Of a stretch of 64,000 nucleotides of DNA, positions 1 to 8,411 are shown one piece after another. Position 1 is the stretch's first letter; each line of letters opens with the position of its first letter. The position numbers and the translations under genes were made by a program. A model generated the notes under the pieces. It saw only the letters and a list, made by a program, of their open reading frames with translations, was not told the origin of the DNA and did no database searches. The stretch is from Aureibaculum marinum. GTDB taxonomy: Bacteria > Bacteroidota > Bacteroidia > Flavobacteriales > Flavobacteriaceae. The DNA is taken from contig NZ_RPFJ01000001.1 of assembly GCF_003813905.1 (NCBI RefSeq), positions 124,001 through 188,000 of the forward strand, read 5' to 3'.

Positions 1-2
1 AT

Positions 3-143
3 ACTCCTATTGCAAATATTGCTCAATTTGCAAAAGAACATAATACTACTTACCGAGAATTAAAACTTTTAAACCCTTGGTTGCGTGAAAACAAGCTAAA
101 CAATAAATCTAGAAAGGTTTATTTTATTGACATTCCTAAATAG
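3..143 (+). CDS. C-terminal end of probable lytic murein transglycosylase (partial)
   Basis: The open frame enters from the left edge and encodes about 46 residues before a TAG stop. The visible text is a LysM-like tail with 'LKLLNPWLREN' followed by a basic stretch and a final 'YFIDIPK'. From memory, Flavobacteriia MltD-type lytic transglycosylases carry C-terminal LysM repeats ending in this style (asking how a chain is resolved into 'NPWL'). The catalytic domain lies outside the window, so the assignment rests on the tail alone. It converges on the minus-strand flavoprotein gene that ends at 190. A different LysM-containing cell-wall protein is possible. Confidence 0.45.
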   Translation, partial: TPIANIAQFAKEHNTTYRELKLLNPWLRENKLNNKSRKVYFIDIPK

Positions 144-189
144 AATAGCAATGTCTAAAATTAAAAACAACAATATTAATCTATTTGTT

Positions 190-1152
190 TTAAAAAGTGA
201 AGAGGTTTGATGCCAGTTGATTTCGACTGTTATCAAAATCGGTTATAATCTCTTCTACAATTTTTGCTGCAGGTTTTATTTCATGAATTAAGCCTGCTAC
301 TTGACCTATTTCCAATTCTCCCTCTTCTAAATCACCCTCAAACATTCCTTTCTTAGCTCTTGCCCTACCTAACAATTTTTTTAATTCTTCAATAGTTGGA
401 GTTTTCTTGTACAAGGCTTGAATATCATTATAGAATTTATTCTTTAACAACCTTACAGGAGCTAATTCTTTAAGCGTTAATTGAGTGTCACCTTCTTTGG
501 ATTCTACAATCTTTTGTTTAAATCTAGGGTGTGAAGAAGCTTCTTCACTCGCTACAAATCGACTTCCAATTTGAACACCGTCAGCCCCTAAAACTAGAGC
601 TGCTAACATCCCTCTACCTGTTGCAATTCCCCCAGCAGCTATTAACGGAATAGCAATTTTTTCCTTTACCATTGGAATCAGCGTAAATGTTGTTGTTTCA
701 TCACGTCCATTATGGCCTCCAGCTTCAAAGCCTTCAGCTACAACAGCATCTACACCAGCTTCTTGTGCTTTTAAAGCAAATTTGACAGAGCTCACTACAT
801 GTACAACTGTTATTCCATGTTCTTTTAAAAATGATGTATAAGTTTTAGGATTTCCTGCAGATGTAAAAATAATCTTTACTTTCTCATCAATAATAATTTG
901 AAGTAATTTATCAATATTAGGATATAACATGGGAATGTTAACCCCGAAAGGATATTTCGTAGCACTTTTACATTTTTGAATGTGCTCTTTTAATACCTCA
1001 GGATACATTGAGCCTGCTCCTATAATTCCTAAACCTCCAGCATTACTAACCGCAGAAGCTAATTTCCAACCACTCGCCCAAATCATTCCTGCTTGAACTA
1101 ATGGATATTTAATATTAAATAATTCTGTTATTTTATTCTTTCTTAACATCAA
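190..1152 (-). CDS. FabK/nitronate monooxygenase-family flavoprotein
   Basis: This 320-residue protein is a TIM-barrel FMN enzyme of the nitronate monooxygenase/enoyl-ACP reductase II family. The N-terminus has 'YPLVQAGM' (about 16-23) and 'AGGLGIIG' (38-45). The active-site segment 'AEGFEAGGHNG' carries His147, and the FMN-phosphate loop 'AAGGIATGRG' lies at about 172-181 with 'GADGVQIGSRF' after it. The overall text resembles FabK (enoyl-ACP reductase) more than classical nitronate monooxygenase, but the two cannot be separated from sequence alone. It starts 7 bp after the stop of mnmA, so the two are probably co-transcribed. Two adjacent ATG codons are possible starts. Confidence 0.85.
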   Translation of the reverse strand: MMLRKNKITELFNIKYPLVQAGMIWASGWKLASAVSNAGGLGIIGAGSMYPEVLKEHIQKCKSATKYPFGVNIPMLYPNIDKLLQIIIDEKVKIIFTSAGNPKTYTSFLKEHGITVVHVVSSVKFALKAQEAGVDAVVAEGFEAGGHNGRDETTTFTLIPMVKEKIAIPLIAAGGIATGRGMLAALVLGADGVQIGSRFVASEEASSHPRFKQKIVESKEGDTQLTLKELAPVRLLKNKFYNDIQALYKKTPTIEELKKLLGRARAKKGMFEGDLEEGELEIGQVAGLIHEIKPAAKIVEEIITDFDNSRNQLASNLFTF

Positions 1153-1159
1153 ACTTTAT

Positions 1160-2347
1160 TTAAGAAATTACACCAGAACCTAACAACTCATCATTTTGAT
1201 ACCATGCAACAAATTGTCCTTCAGTAATGGCTGATTGTTTATTTTCAAACTCAACATACATTCCATCTTTAACTTTATATATGGTTGCATTTTCCAACGT
1301 TTGTCTATATCTTATTCTAGCTTTTACTGACATTTGCTCTCCTTCTGACAATACCAAATCTTCACGGACATAATGAATTTCTTCGTTTTTCACAAACAAT
1401 ACTTTTCTATAAAGGCCTTTATGGTTTTTACCTTCTCCTGTATAAATAACATTATTATCAACATCCGTTTCAATCACGTAAAGCGGCTCAACTGTACCAC
1501 CAACAGCCAATCCTTTACGTTGTCCTTTTGTAAAATAATGAGCTCCTTGATGTTTACCTACTACTTTACCATCATTTTTATTGTAAATATATTTTTTGGC
1601 TCCTTCAGACAACTCTTCAATTTTTGAATCATAGGTTACGATAGGCTTATGATACACATCTGAATCATTATCTATTTTAACTATTACCCCTTCTTTTGGT
1701 TGAAGTTTTTGTTGTAAAAATTCTGGCAGACGTACTTTACCTATAAAACATAAACCTTGAGAATCTTTTTTTTCTGCCGTAATTAAATCTAAATCGGAAG
1801 CAATTTGTCTAACTTCAGGTTTAGTCAATTCTCCTATAGGGAAAAGTGTTGTAGCTAATTGTTTCTGAGATAATTGACATAAAAAATAAGATTGATCTTT
1901 ATTTACATCCTTACCTGCTAGCAATTGATATATTTCCTTATTATCCTTAGTTATAATACCTTTACGACAATAATGACCTGTAGCCACAAAATCAGCACCT
2001 AACTCTAAGGCTACTTTTAAAAAAACATCAAATTTAATTTCTCTGTTACAAAGAACATCTGGGTTGGGAGTTCTACCTAACTCATATTCTCTGAACATAT
2101 AATCAACAATTCGCTCTTTATATTCCTTACTTAAATCAACTACTTGAAACGGGATTCCAAGCTTTTCAGCCACCAACATAGCATCATTGCTATCTTCTAA
2201 CCATGGACATTCATTAGATATAGTTACAGAATCATCATGCCAATTTTTCATAAATAACCCAATAACATCATACCCTTGCTCCTTCAATAAATATGCTGCC
2301 ACACTAGAATCTACACCTCCAGAAAGCCCTACTACTACTCTTTTCAT
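1160..2347 (-). CDS. mnmA: tRNA-specific 2-thiouridylase MnmA
   Basis: MnmA makes the 2-thio group of s2U34 in tRNA-Lys, -Glu and -Gln. The 395-residue protein has the PP-loop 'SGGVDSS' at 9-15 for ATP binding, the nucleophile Cys100 in 'NPDVLCN', and the second catalytic Cys200 in 'QGLCFIG'. 'TPNPDVLCN' and 'KDQSYFL' are family hallmarks. The C-terminal half holds the two small beta domains of MnmA. Length is normal for Bacteroidota versions. A TACCTTTG promoter box lies about 20 bp upstream of the ATG. It appears to be the first gene of a two-gene unit with the FabK-like flavoprotein. Confidence 0.97.
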   Translation of the reverse strand: MKRVVVGLSGGVDSSVAAYLLKEQGYDVIGLFMKNWHDDSVTISNECPWLEDSNDAMLVAEKLGIPFQVVDLSKEYKERIVDYMFREYELGRTPNPDVLCNREIKFDVFLKVALELGADFVATGHYCRKGIITKDNKEIYQLLAGKDVNKDQSYFLCQLSQKQLATTLFPIGELTKPEVRQIASDLDLITAEKKDSQGLCFIGKVRLPEFLQQKLQPKEGVIVKIDNDSDVYHKPIVTYDSKIEELSEGAKKYIYNKNDGKVVGKHQGAHYFTKGQRKGLAVGGTVEPLYVIETDVDNNVIYTGEGKNHKGLYRKVLFVKNEEIHYVREDLVLSEGEQMSVKARIRYRQTLENATIYKVKDGMYVEFENKQSAITEGQFVAWYQNDELLGSGVIS

Positions 2348-2366
2348 TATTCTTTATAATTTGCCA

Positions 2367-2374
2367 CAAAGGTA
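2367..2374 (-). promoter_or_regulatory. -7 box of mnmA promoter
   Basis: TACCTTTG on the minus strand matches the Bacteroidota TAnnTTTG consensus and sits 19 bp before the mnmA ATG. No clear TTG -33 element is visible at the usual spacing. Confidence 0.55.
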
Positions 2375-2458
2375 AGCATAGCTTTGCAGATAAAAAACAC
2401 AATTAAATGGCTTCTTAAATAGATAAAATTCAATGTAAAAATAAGTTGAAATATAATT

Positions 2459-2490
2459 TTGTTTAACTTTTTTGTAAAAAAGTTAAACAA
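2459..2490. promoter_or_regulatory. 32-bp perfect palindrome (candidate operator)
   Basis: Two 15-bp arms flank a central GT: the left arm reads TTGTTTAACTTTTTT and the right arm is its exact reverse complement. It lies in the divergent region between mnmA and the fasciclin gene, with its right arm overlapping the place expected for the -33 element of the downstream TACCTTTG box. No gene ends here, so a terminator role is unlikely. Position and symmetry suggest an operator for a dimeric regulator; a MerR-type regulator is one guess. Confidence 0.6.
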
Positions 2491-2506
2491 TTTAATTAAT
2501 TATCAT

Positions 2507-2514
2507 TACCTTTG
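2507..2514 (+). promoter_or_regulatory. -7 box of fasciclin gene promoter
   Basis: TACCTTTG matches TAnnTTTG and lies 22 bp before the chosen ATG at 2537. The expected -33 region is occupied by the right arm of the 2459-2490 palindrome rather than by a TTG, which suits a regulator-dependent promoter. Confidence 0.6.
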
Positions 2515-2536
2515 TGGAAACTTTAAAACAAAAACA

Positions 2537-3517
2537 ATGAAAAAACAAGTAAAATTAGTCACAGGATTATTAATTATATTCTTCTCTTTCACATTTATTT
2601 CATGTGATGATGATGACGATCCAAAACAACCAGAAATTACAACAATTACAGATTTTGTTAAAGCTAATGAAGCTGACTATAGTCTCCTACTAGAAGCTTT
2701 AACTAAAGCTGATGGTAATTTATCTACTGTACTTGATGGTGCAGGCCCATTTACAGTTTTTGCTCCAAATGATGCTGCATTTACCTCCTTTCTTTCCTCT
2801 AATGGCTTTTCGAATATAGATGCTGTTCCTTCTGATATATTATCTCAGATTTTGCTAAATCACGTGGTAAGTGGTGCTGTTAAATCTACAGATTTAAGCA
2901 CTGGGTATATTAAAAACTTATCAACTGCAACACCTGGTTCGGCAGCAATGAGTATGTATATTAATACTGATGGCGGTGTAACTATTAATGGCTCTTCTGT
3001 AGTAACAAACGCTGATAATATTTTAGAAAACGGCGTAGTACATTTAGTTGATAATGTTATTGGTTTGCCTAATGTAGTAACATTTGCTACCGCCGATCCA
3101 AATTTTTCTATACTGGTTGCGGCTTTAACGAGAGCTGACCAGCCTGATTTTGTATCAATTTTGTCTACTTCAAATGGAACATCACCTGCTCCGTTTACTG
3201 TTTTCGCACCAACAAATGATGCCTTTGTAAGTTTATTAGATGAATTAGAAGTTGATGGTTTGGATGATATTGATGGTGAAACATTAACCGCAACTTTACA
3301 GCATCATGTGGTAGCTGAAGCAAATGTATTATCAAGTGCATTAACTGATAATATGACGATAAATACTTTAGGTGGTGATATAACAGCTAATGTTACCGGT
3401 GGTGCTACGCTTACAGATGCTAACGATAGAGTAAGCTCAATTGTTGCCGTAGATGTACAAGCTGCTAACGGTGTTATACACGTAATTGACAAGGTAATTT
3501 TACCTCTTTTAAAATAA
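2537..3517 (+). CDS. Fasciclin (FAS1) two-domain surface lipoprotein
   Basis: The start at 2537 gives a 326-residue protein beginning MKKQVKL, with a lipoprotein signal and lipobox ending at Cys23. The frame continues upstream to a TTG, but that would run through the promoter. Cys23 is followed by five Asp, an acidic tract like the lipoprotein export signals that route Flavobacteriia lipoproteins to the cell surface. Two FAS1 domains follow, about 35-160 and 175-325. Each has the typical 'TVFAPNDAAF'/'TVFAPTNDAF' and 'NGVVHLVDNVI'/'NGVIHVIDKVI' motifs. FAS1 proteins mediate adhesion or protein-protein contacts; the exact role is unknown. The gene appears monocistronic and ends at a strong bidirectional hairpin. 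The palindrome upstream suggests dedicated regulation. Confidence 0.9.
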   Translation: MKKQVKLVTGLLIIFFSFTFISCDDDDDPKQPEITTITDFVKANEADYSLLLEALTKADGNLSTVLDGAGPFTVFAPNDAAFTSFLSSNGFSNIDAVPSDILSQILLNHVVSGAVKSTDLSTGYIKNLSTATPGSAAMSMYINTDGGVTINGSSVVTNADNILENGVVHLVDNVIGLPNVVTFATADPNFSILVAALTRADQPDFVSILSTSNGTSPAPFTVFAPTNDAFVSLLDELEVDGLDDIDGETLTATLQHHVVAEANVLSSALTDNMTINTLGGDITANVTGGATLTDANDRVSSIVAVDVQAANGVIHVIDKVILPLLK

Positions 3518-3536
3518 GTTTGGTTGATTGGTTTTT

Positions 3537-3567
3537 AAAAGGTTTGACCGTTTGGTCAAACCTTTTT
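3537..3567. terminator. Bidirectional intrinsic terminator
   Basis: AAAAGGTTTGACC-GTTT-GGTCAAACCTTTTT forms a 13-bp stem with a 4-nt loop. It sits between the convergent fasciclin (+) and YwqK-like (-) genes and can serve both. Confidence 0.85.
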
Positions 3568-3578
3568 ATTTTATGAAC

Positions 3579-4298
3579 CTAATTCATCTTATCTTTTACA
3601 GGGCGTTTCTTCTTTTTATTTGGTTGTTCAGTACTTATCAATTCTCCATCAACATAGTTTTCCCAAAGACCAACTTTCTTGTCATCTTTAAACTCACCTT
3701 TAGTAGTTAATTCTCCTGTCTTTCTATTATAATAAACTGCTTTACCGTTTAGCAACCCATTTTTATAATTAAGATGTTGATATAAATGCCCCTTTATTGA
3801 ATACTTTCTATATACACTATCAAGCTTTCCATTTTTATAGTAACCAATTTCAGTTGGTTTACCAGATTCATAAAACGTTTTATAATCTCCATCTAACTTA
3901 CCATCGACATAATTTTCTTCTGACATAACAGTTTTGCCATCTTCATGATAATAAAGCCATTTTCCTACTCTATTTTTTCCTTGCATTTTACCTTTACTTT
4001 GTAACAATCCATTATCATTGTAAAAACTAACCTCTGCAATATCTGAGTTTTCTTTAAATTCTTTTATTACAATGGGAAAATCTGATTGAGCTGCTGAATA
4101 ATATTTAAAAGTACCTATTTCTTTACCATGATTAAAAGTACCTTGATAGCGAATTCTTTTATTGCTATAATATTTTCTCCATACGCCATGACGTTCTCCG
4201 TTCTCATCCAATTGATTAATATCGCCTTGAGAAAAGGAAAAATGCGAACTTAAAATTGCCACTATTAAAAAAATATAGGGTATTTTATTTTTTTTCAT
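3579..4298 (-). CDS. Secreted MORN-2/YwqK-type repeat protein
   Basis: The 239-residue protein begins with a signal peptide ending near 'SHFSFSQG'. The rest is a series of about 22-residue units built on 'G..G.WKYY..G' patterns, for example 'NRVGKWLYYHEDGKTV' and 'KLDGDYKTFYESGKPT'. This is the MORN_2 (YwqK antitoxin-like) repeat. The C-terminus is Lys-rich. Databases often label such proteins 'toxin-antitoxin YwqK family antitoxin', but no toxin partner is adjacent and the export signal argues for a periplasmic or outer-membrane role. Function is unknown. The gene stands alone and shares a terminator with the fasciclin gene. Confidence 0.8.
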   Translation of the reverse strand: MKKNKIPYIFLIVAILSSHFSFSQGDINQLDENGERHGVWRKYYSNKRIRYQGTFNHGKEIGTFKYYSAAQSDFPIVIKEFKENSDIAEVSFYNDNGLLQSKGKMQGKNRVGKWLYYHEDGKTVMSEENYVDGKLDGDYKTFYESGKPTEIGYYKNGKLDSVYRKYSIKGHLYQHLNYKNGLLNGKAVYYNRKTGELTTKGEFKDDKKVGLWENYVDGELISTEQPNKKKKRPVKDKMN

Positions 4299-4515
4299 AT
4301 TAACTTGATTTTTTTGTTTGATACAAATAATATTCCAAATTTATTTTTATCAATAATTAAACGCCAAAATCAATGATAAATTATAGCCTATCCTATAATT
4401 GATATATTTCACATAATAAAAAAAAGTTAATATTTATAATAATTTACACTTTTTTCTGTTAAAATAAGTCAAAATAAGGAGATTAAGTTGATTTCTCAAA
4501 TTCTTAACTTAGTAT

Positions 4516-5112
4516 ATGAACGCAGTCAAAAATATGAACAAGTATTCTTTAATAAAAGAATTAAATACAATACCAAATACCAATAGAGAAAGTCTAAAAA
4601 AATTATCAAAAGTTATTCTTACAGATCAATCTTTATTCGAGTCACTAGTTGAGATTGCGTTTGATTATGACAATGATATTTCATTAAAAGCTATTGCTAC
4701 TTTAGAGTTAGTTGTTGAACAACGTTTAGATTTAATTGCTTATAATTTATCTTACTTCACAAAAAATATTTCCAGAATTAAAGATGAAAACGCAATCAAA
4801 TCAATATCTAAAATATGTAATTTAATAGCACAAGAATATACTTCAAAATTTGATTCTCCTATTAAATTAATAATGACACATGAACAGTTGTCAGAAATTA
4901 TTGAAACTTCATTTGATTGGTTATTAAAAGATTATAAATCAAGCATTAAAACTAATGCAATGGATGCCTTATACTACATTGGAAAAAAAATTAGTTGGAT
5001 ACATTATGAAATGAAATTAATAATTGAGAAAAACATTTCAAATGAAAGTGCTAACTATGCCTCAAAAGCAAAAAAAGTACTAGAATTGATTGAAAAAACA
5101 AGTATGGCTTAG
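4516..5112 (+). CDS. HEAT/ARM-like helical protein upstream of purB
   Basis: The 198-residue cytosolic protein has no signal or membrane segment and is predicted to be almost wholly helical. Units such as 'SLKAIATLELVVEQR' and 'SSIKTNAMDALYYIG' look like HEAT/ARM repeats. Two in-frame ATGs (4516 and 4534) are possible starts. It lies 66 bp upstream of purB on the same strand. From memory, a similar short protein sits beside purB in other Flavobacteriia and is sometimes misnamed adenylosuccinate lyase, but none of the lyase motifs is present. I infer a conserved accessory or regulatory role linked to purB; this is not proven. Confidence 0.75.
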   Translation: MNAVKNMNKYSLIKELNTIPNTNRESLKKLSKVILTDQSLFESLVEIAFDYDNDISLKAIATLELVVEQRLDLIAYNLSYFTKNISRIKDENAIKSISKICNLIAQEYTSKFDSPIKLIMTHEQLSEIIETSFDWLLKDYKSSIKTNAMDALYYIGKKISWIHYEMKLIIEKNISNESANYASKAKKVLELIEKTSMA

Positions 5113-5178
5113 AAATCTTATTAATTACTTTTATGTTCTTAGGTTTTCATTTATTTTTACGGTCTAATTTAGACCAAA

Positions 5179-6522
5179 ATGAAACTGAACGAATTAAACG
5201 CCATATCACCTATTGATGGTAGATATCGTAATAAAACTGAAAACTTAGCTTCTTTCTTTTCTGAAGAAGCTCTTATAAAATATAGAGTAAAGGTAGAAAT
5301 AGAATATTTTATTGCTTTAACTGAAATTCCATTACCTCAACTTAAAGGTTTTAATAAAAATAAATACTCCGATTTACGTGATATTTATATCAACTTCTCG
5401 TCAGAAGACGCTTTAAAAATAAAGGACATTGAAAAAGTCACTAATCATGATGTAAAAGCAGTTGAGTATTTTATAAAAGAAAAATTTGACGATATAGATT
5501 TAAAACAATTCAAAGAATTTATTCACTTTGGGCTAACTTCTCAAGATATTAACAACACAGCTATTCCGCTGTCTATAAATAATGCCTTTGATGAGGTTTA
5601 TTATCCTGAACTTGCTAAATTAATAGAAAAATTAAGAGGTTTAGCTGATGAATGGAAAAACATATCTATGTTAGCTCGTACTCATGGGCAACCAGCTTCC
5701 CCCACTCGGTTAGGAAAAGAAATATTTGTTTTTGTAGAACGAATTGAACAACAGGTAAGTCAATTGCAAAAGATTCCTTATGCCGCAAAATTTGGAGGAG
5801 CTACAGGTAATTACAATGCCCATAAAGTTGCTTACCCTAATGTAGATTGGAAAAAATTTGGAACCAATTTTGTAGAAAAAATATTGGGACTTCACCACTC
5901 TTTTCCTACGACTCAAATAGAACATTACGACCATATTGCTGGTATTTTTGATGCATTAAAACGTATAAATACAATACTTATAGATCTAGACAGAGATATT
6001 TGGACTTATATTTCTATGAATTACTTTAAGCAAAAAATAAAAGCAGGTGAAGTGGGTTCTTCTGCCATGCCTCACAAAGTTAACCCTATAGATTTTGAAA
6101 ACTCAGAAGGTAATTTAGGTATTGCCAATGCAATTTTTGAGCATTTATCCGCTAAATTACCAATCTCTAGATTACAAAGAGACTTAACAGACTCTACTGT
6201 ACTGCGTAATATCGGTGTTCCCTTTGCTCATACCCTAATTGGATTTGCATCAACTTTAAAAGGATTGAATAAATTACTCTTAAACAAAGAAAAATTTGAA
6301 CAAGATTTAGAAGATAATTGGGCTGTTGTCGCTGAAGCGATTCAAACTATTTTAAGACGCGAAAATTATCCAAATCCTTATGAAGCTTTAAAAGGATTAA
6401 CAAGAACTAATGTCACCATCAATAAAAAAACTATGGCTGATTTTATCAATAGTTTAGATATTGATGAGACTATTAAAACCGAACTAAAAGCTATTACACC
6501 ATCAAATTATACTGGAATATAA
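5179..6522 (+). CDS. purB: Adenylosuccinate lyase
   Basis: PurB cleaves SAICAR and adenylosuccinate to release fumarate in purine synthesis. The 447-residue protein shows the three conserved regions of the fumarase/aspartase superfamily: 'FGLTSQDINN' (region 1), 'ARTHGQPASPT' with His169 (region 2), and 'GSSAMPHKVNPI' with Ser294/Ser295 on the mobile loop (signature). Length is typical. The stop codon overlaps the start of the next gene (TAATG), so the small lipoprotein is translated from the same message. The HEAT-like protein lies upstream on the same strand. Confidence 0.97.
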   Translation: MKLNELNAISPIDGRYRNKTENLASFFSEEALIKYRVKVEIEYFIALTEIPLPQLKGFNKNKYSDLRDIYINFSSEDALKIKDIEKVTNHDVKAVEYFIKEKFDDIDLKQFKEFIHFGLTSQDINNTAIPLSINNAFDEVYYPELAKLIEKLRGLADEWKNISMLARTHGQPASPTRLGKEIFVFVERIEQQVSQLQKIPYAAKFGGATGNYNAHKVAYPNVDWKKFGTNFVEKILGLHHSFPTTQIEHYDHIAGIFDALKRINTILIDLDRDIWTYISMNYFKQKIKAGEVGSSAMPHKVNPIDFENSEGNLGIANAIFEHLSAKLPISRLQRDLTDSTVLRNIGVPFAHTLIGFASTLKGLNKLLLNKEKFEQDLEDNWAVVAEAIQTILRRENYPNPYEALKGLTRTNVTINKKTMADFINSLDIDETIKTELKAITPSNYTGI

Positions 6523-6905
6523 TGAGACTTTTTCTTGTCATTTTATGTTGTTTATTCTTTTTTAGCTGTACTAAGCCAGGGAATATTAATCAATTTAGAA
6601 CTGGAACTTTTAAAACACATTTAGACGATTCTGATGTCACTTCTATTGCCTACAGAAATGACACTATTCAAATAGAACTTTATAATAAAGTAAAAGATAC
6701 TTTTGTAATTAAATGGACTTCCAATTTTGAATATGAATTGACAAAACTAAATCCAAAAACTCAATTGGATAGTACTCCTTTTATAGTAAAAATTGCTAAA
6801 ATCAAAGAAAATTCTTATTCTTTTTTAGCTCATTATAAAGGTTCTAACTTTAAACAAAAAGGTACTGCAATTAAGATTAGTGACACAGAGAACTTCTCAC
6901 AATAA
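6522..6905 (+). CDS. Small conserved lipoprotein
   Basis: The 127-residue protein has a short signal peptide and lipobox 'LFFFSC' with the lipidated Cys at about residue 16. The mature part is beta-rich ('TSIAYRNDTIQIELYN', 'DTFVIKWTSNFEYEL') and may form a small barrel or sandwich. There is no recognised family. It overlaps the purB stop by one base (TAATG), which implies translational coupling, and is followed 37 bp later by the DUF808 gene. From memory, equivalents in Flavobacteriia have been mislabelled as topoisomerase IV; nothing here supports that. Confidence 0.75.
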   Translation: MRLFLVILCCLFFFSCTKPGNINQFRTGTFKTHLDDSDVTSIAYRNDTIQIELYNKVKDTFVIKWTSNFEYELTKLNPKTQLDSTPFIVKIAKIKENSYSFLAHYKGSNFKQKGTAIKISDTENFSQ

Positions 6906-6942
6906 TAAAAAAATCAATAATTTTTGAATTAAAATAAATTCT

Positions 6943-7830
6943 ATGGCTACAGGTTTTTTTGCATTATTAGATGATATTGCAGCACTAATGGATGATGTCG
7001 CTGTAATGGGTAAAGTAGCAACAAAAAAAACTGCTGGTATTTTAGGTGACGATTTAGCTGTTAATGCTGAAAAAGCTTCAGGGTTTATGTCTTCGAGAGA
7101 AATTCCTGTATTGTGGGCCATTACCAAAGGTTCTTTTTTAAATAAGTTAATTATTTTACCCATAGCTTTTTTGTTAAGTGCTTATTTACCTTGGATGATT
7201 ACACTTATTTTAATTCTTGGAGGTGTTTATTTAGCCTACGAAGGAGCTGAAAAAATATATGAATTCTTTGTGCCTCATGAGCATCCTATACACACTGAAG
7301 AAAAAAAGGCTAAAACTGAAGAAGAAATTTTAATTCAAGAAAAGTCAAAAGTAAAAGCTGCTATTTTAACAGATTTTATTCTATCTATTGAAATAGTAAT
7401 TATAGCTTTAGGCACTGTTCTCGAACAACCATTATTAACTCGAATAATGGTAGTGTCATTTGTAGCTTTTATAGCCACTATTGGTGTATATGGTATTGTT
7501 GCACTTATTGTAAGAATGGATGATATTGGATATAAGTTTGTAAAACTTAGTAAAAACAAAAAGAATTTCTCCTTTTATTTAGGCACTTTATTGATTAAAG
7601 CCCTACCACAAATTATTAGAGCATTAGGCATCATAGGAACCATTGCTCTCTTACTTGTAGCAGGAGGGATATTTGTTCACTATGTTGATTTTTTTCATCA
7701 TATATCTGAAGACATTCTTTCTAATATACCTGCAGTGGTAAAAGAATTTATTTTCGGTCTTATCATAGGCTTTATAACTTTTTTAGTTGTTAGTTTAACC
7801 AAATTGATTCTGAAAAAAATTAAAAATTAA
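6943..7830 (+). CDS. DUF808 (YedI-like) inner-membrane protein
   Basis: The N-terminus 'MATGFFALLDDIAALMDD' and 'TKKTAGILGDDLAVNAEKASGF' (split here) are hallmarks of the DUF808/YedI family. The 295-residue protein has about five hydrophobic segments (near 75-110, 135-160, 165-190, 215-245 and 265-290) and a charged cytosolic loop around 115-135. The biochemical role of the family is unknown. It follows the small lipoprotein gene by 37 bp and probably ends the purB transcript. Confidence 0.9.
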   Translation: MATGFFALLDDIAALMDDVAVMGKVATKKTAGILGDDLAVNAEKASGFMSSREIPVLWAITKGSFLNKLIILPIAFLLSAYLPWMITLILILGGVYLAYEGAEKIYEFFVPHEHPIHTEEKKAKTEEEILIQEKSKVKAAILTDFILSIEIVIIALGTVLEQPLLTRIMVVSFVAFIATIGVYGIVALIVRMDDIGYKFVKLSKNKKNFSFYLGTLLIKALPQIIRALGIIGTIALLLVAGGIFVHYVDFFHHISEDILSNIPAVVKEFIFGLIIGFITFLVVSLTKLILKKIKN

Positions 7831-8028
7831 AACCACAATACATCAATATTCAATACACTTAAGTACACCTAAAATAAAAGCTTAAAATCAAATAATTGAA
7901 GTTTAAAAATAATTAACAACTCTTTAGTACTCTTTTCTTTTTATAGTTTTTAACTTATTCAACATTCAGCATTTTTCACCAATATTCCGGTAATAAATCT
8001 TTAACATAGGTCATCAAGAAAGTTTTAA

Positions 8029-8036
8029 TATATTTG
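8029..8036 (+). promoter_or_regulatory. -7 box before the His-rich protein gene
   Basis: TATATTTG matches TAnnTTTG and ends only 5 nt before the ATG at 8042. If used, the message would have almost no leader. It probably drives the His-rich gene and the TonB receptor together. Confidence 0.5.
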
Positions 8037-8041
8037 CCCAA

Positions 8042-8368
8042 ATGAAGAAGAAAGTCTTACATAGTATTTTTTCTACAATTATTGTATTAATTGTTCTTTT
8101 ACCTTTTACTATACAAGCTTTGCATGCTTTAGAAAAGCATGAGCATACACATTGTACTTCTAAAATTGAAAAACACTTTCACAAAAAAGAAATTGACTGT
8201 CATTTTTATCATTTAAAAATTTCTTACTATAGTTTTAATCTTAATAACGACTTTTCAATTTTTAAACCTGATTTTTATTCTTATTTATTAAAAGATTATT
8301 GCCGAAATTATTTTTATTTATATCCTAGTTCAAAATCTTCAAGAGCTCCACCCTATTTTATTGTTTAA
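8042..8368 (+). CDS. Small His-rich exported or membrane protein, metal-locus partner
   Basis: The 108-residue protein begins with a hydrophobic segment (about 8-28) that could be a signal peptide or anchor. It is followed by a His/Cys cluster 'HALEKHEHTHC' and 'EKHFHKKEIDCHFYH', spacing that suits a metal-binding site. The remainder is rich in Tyr and Phe. No family is recognised. It lies 43 bp upstream of the TonB receptor, which carries its own His/Glu-rich loop, so a role in zinc or copper handling is inferred. The -7 box 5 nt before the ATG decides the start. Confidence 0.7.
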   Translation: MKKKVLHSIFSTIIVLIVLLPFTIQALHALEKHEHTHCTSKIEKHFHKKEIDCHFYHLKISYYSFNLNNDFSIFKPDFYSYLLKDYCRNYFYLYPSSKSSRAPPYFIV

Positions 8369-8411
8369 AGCCAAAATTCCAATATTTTAATTTAACAATA
8401 AATCTGATATA

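Noticed and set aside
2459-2536. Upstream extension of the fasciclin ORF from a TTG
   Set aside because: It would translate the palindrome and promoter box; the ATG at 2537 starts a proper lipoprotein signal.
3579-4298. Toxin-antitoxin module (YwqK 'antitoxin')
   Set aside because: No toxin gene is adjacent and the protein has an export signal; the name is a database label.
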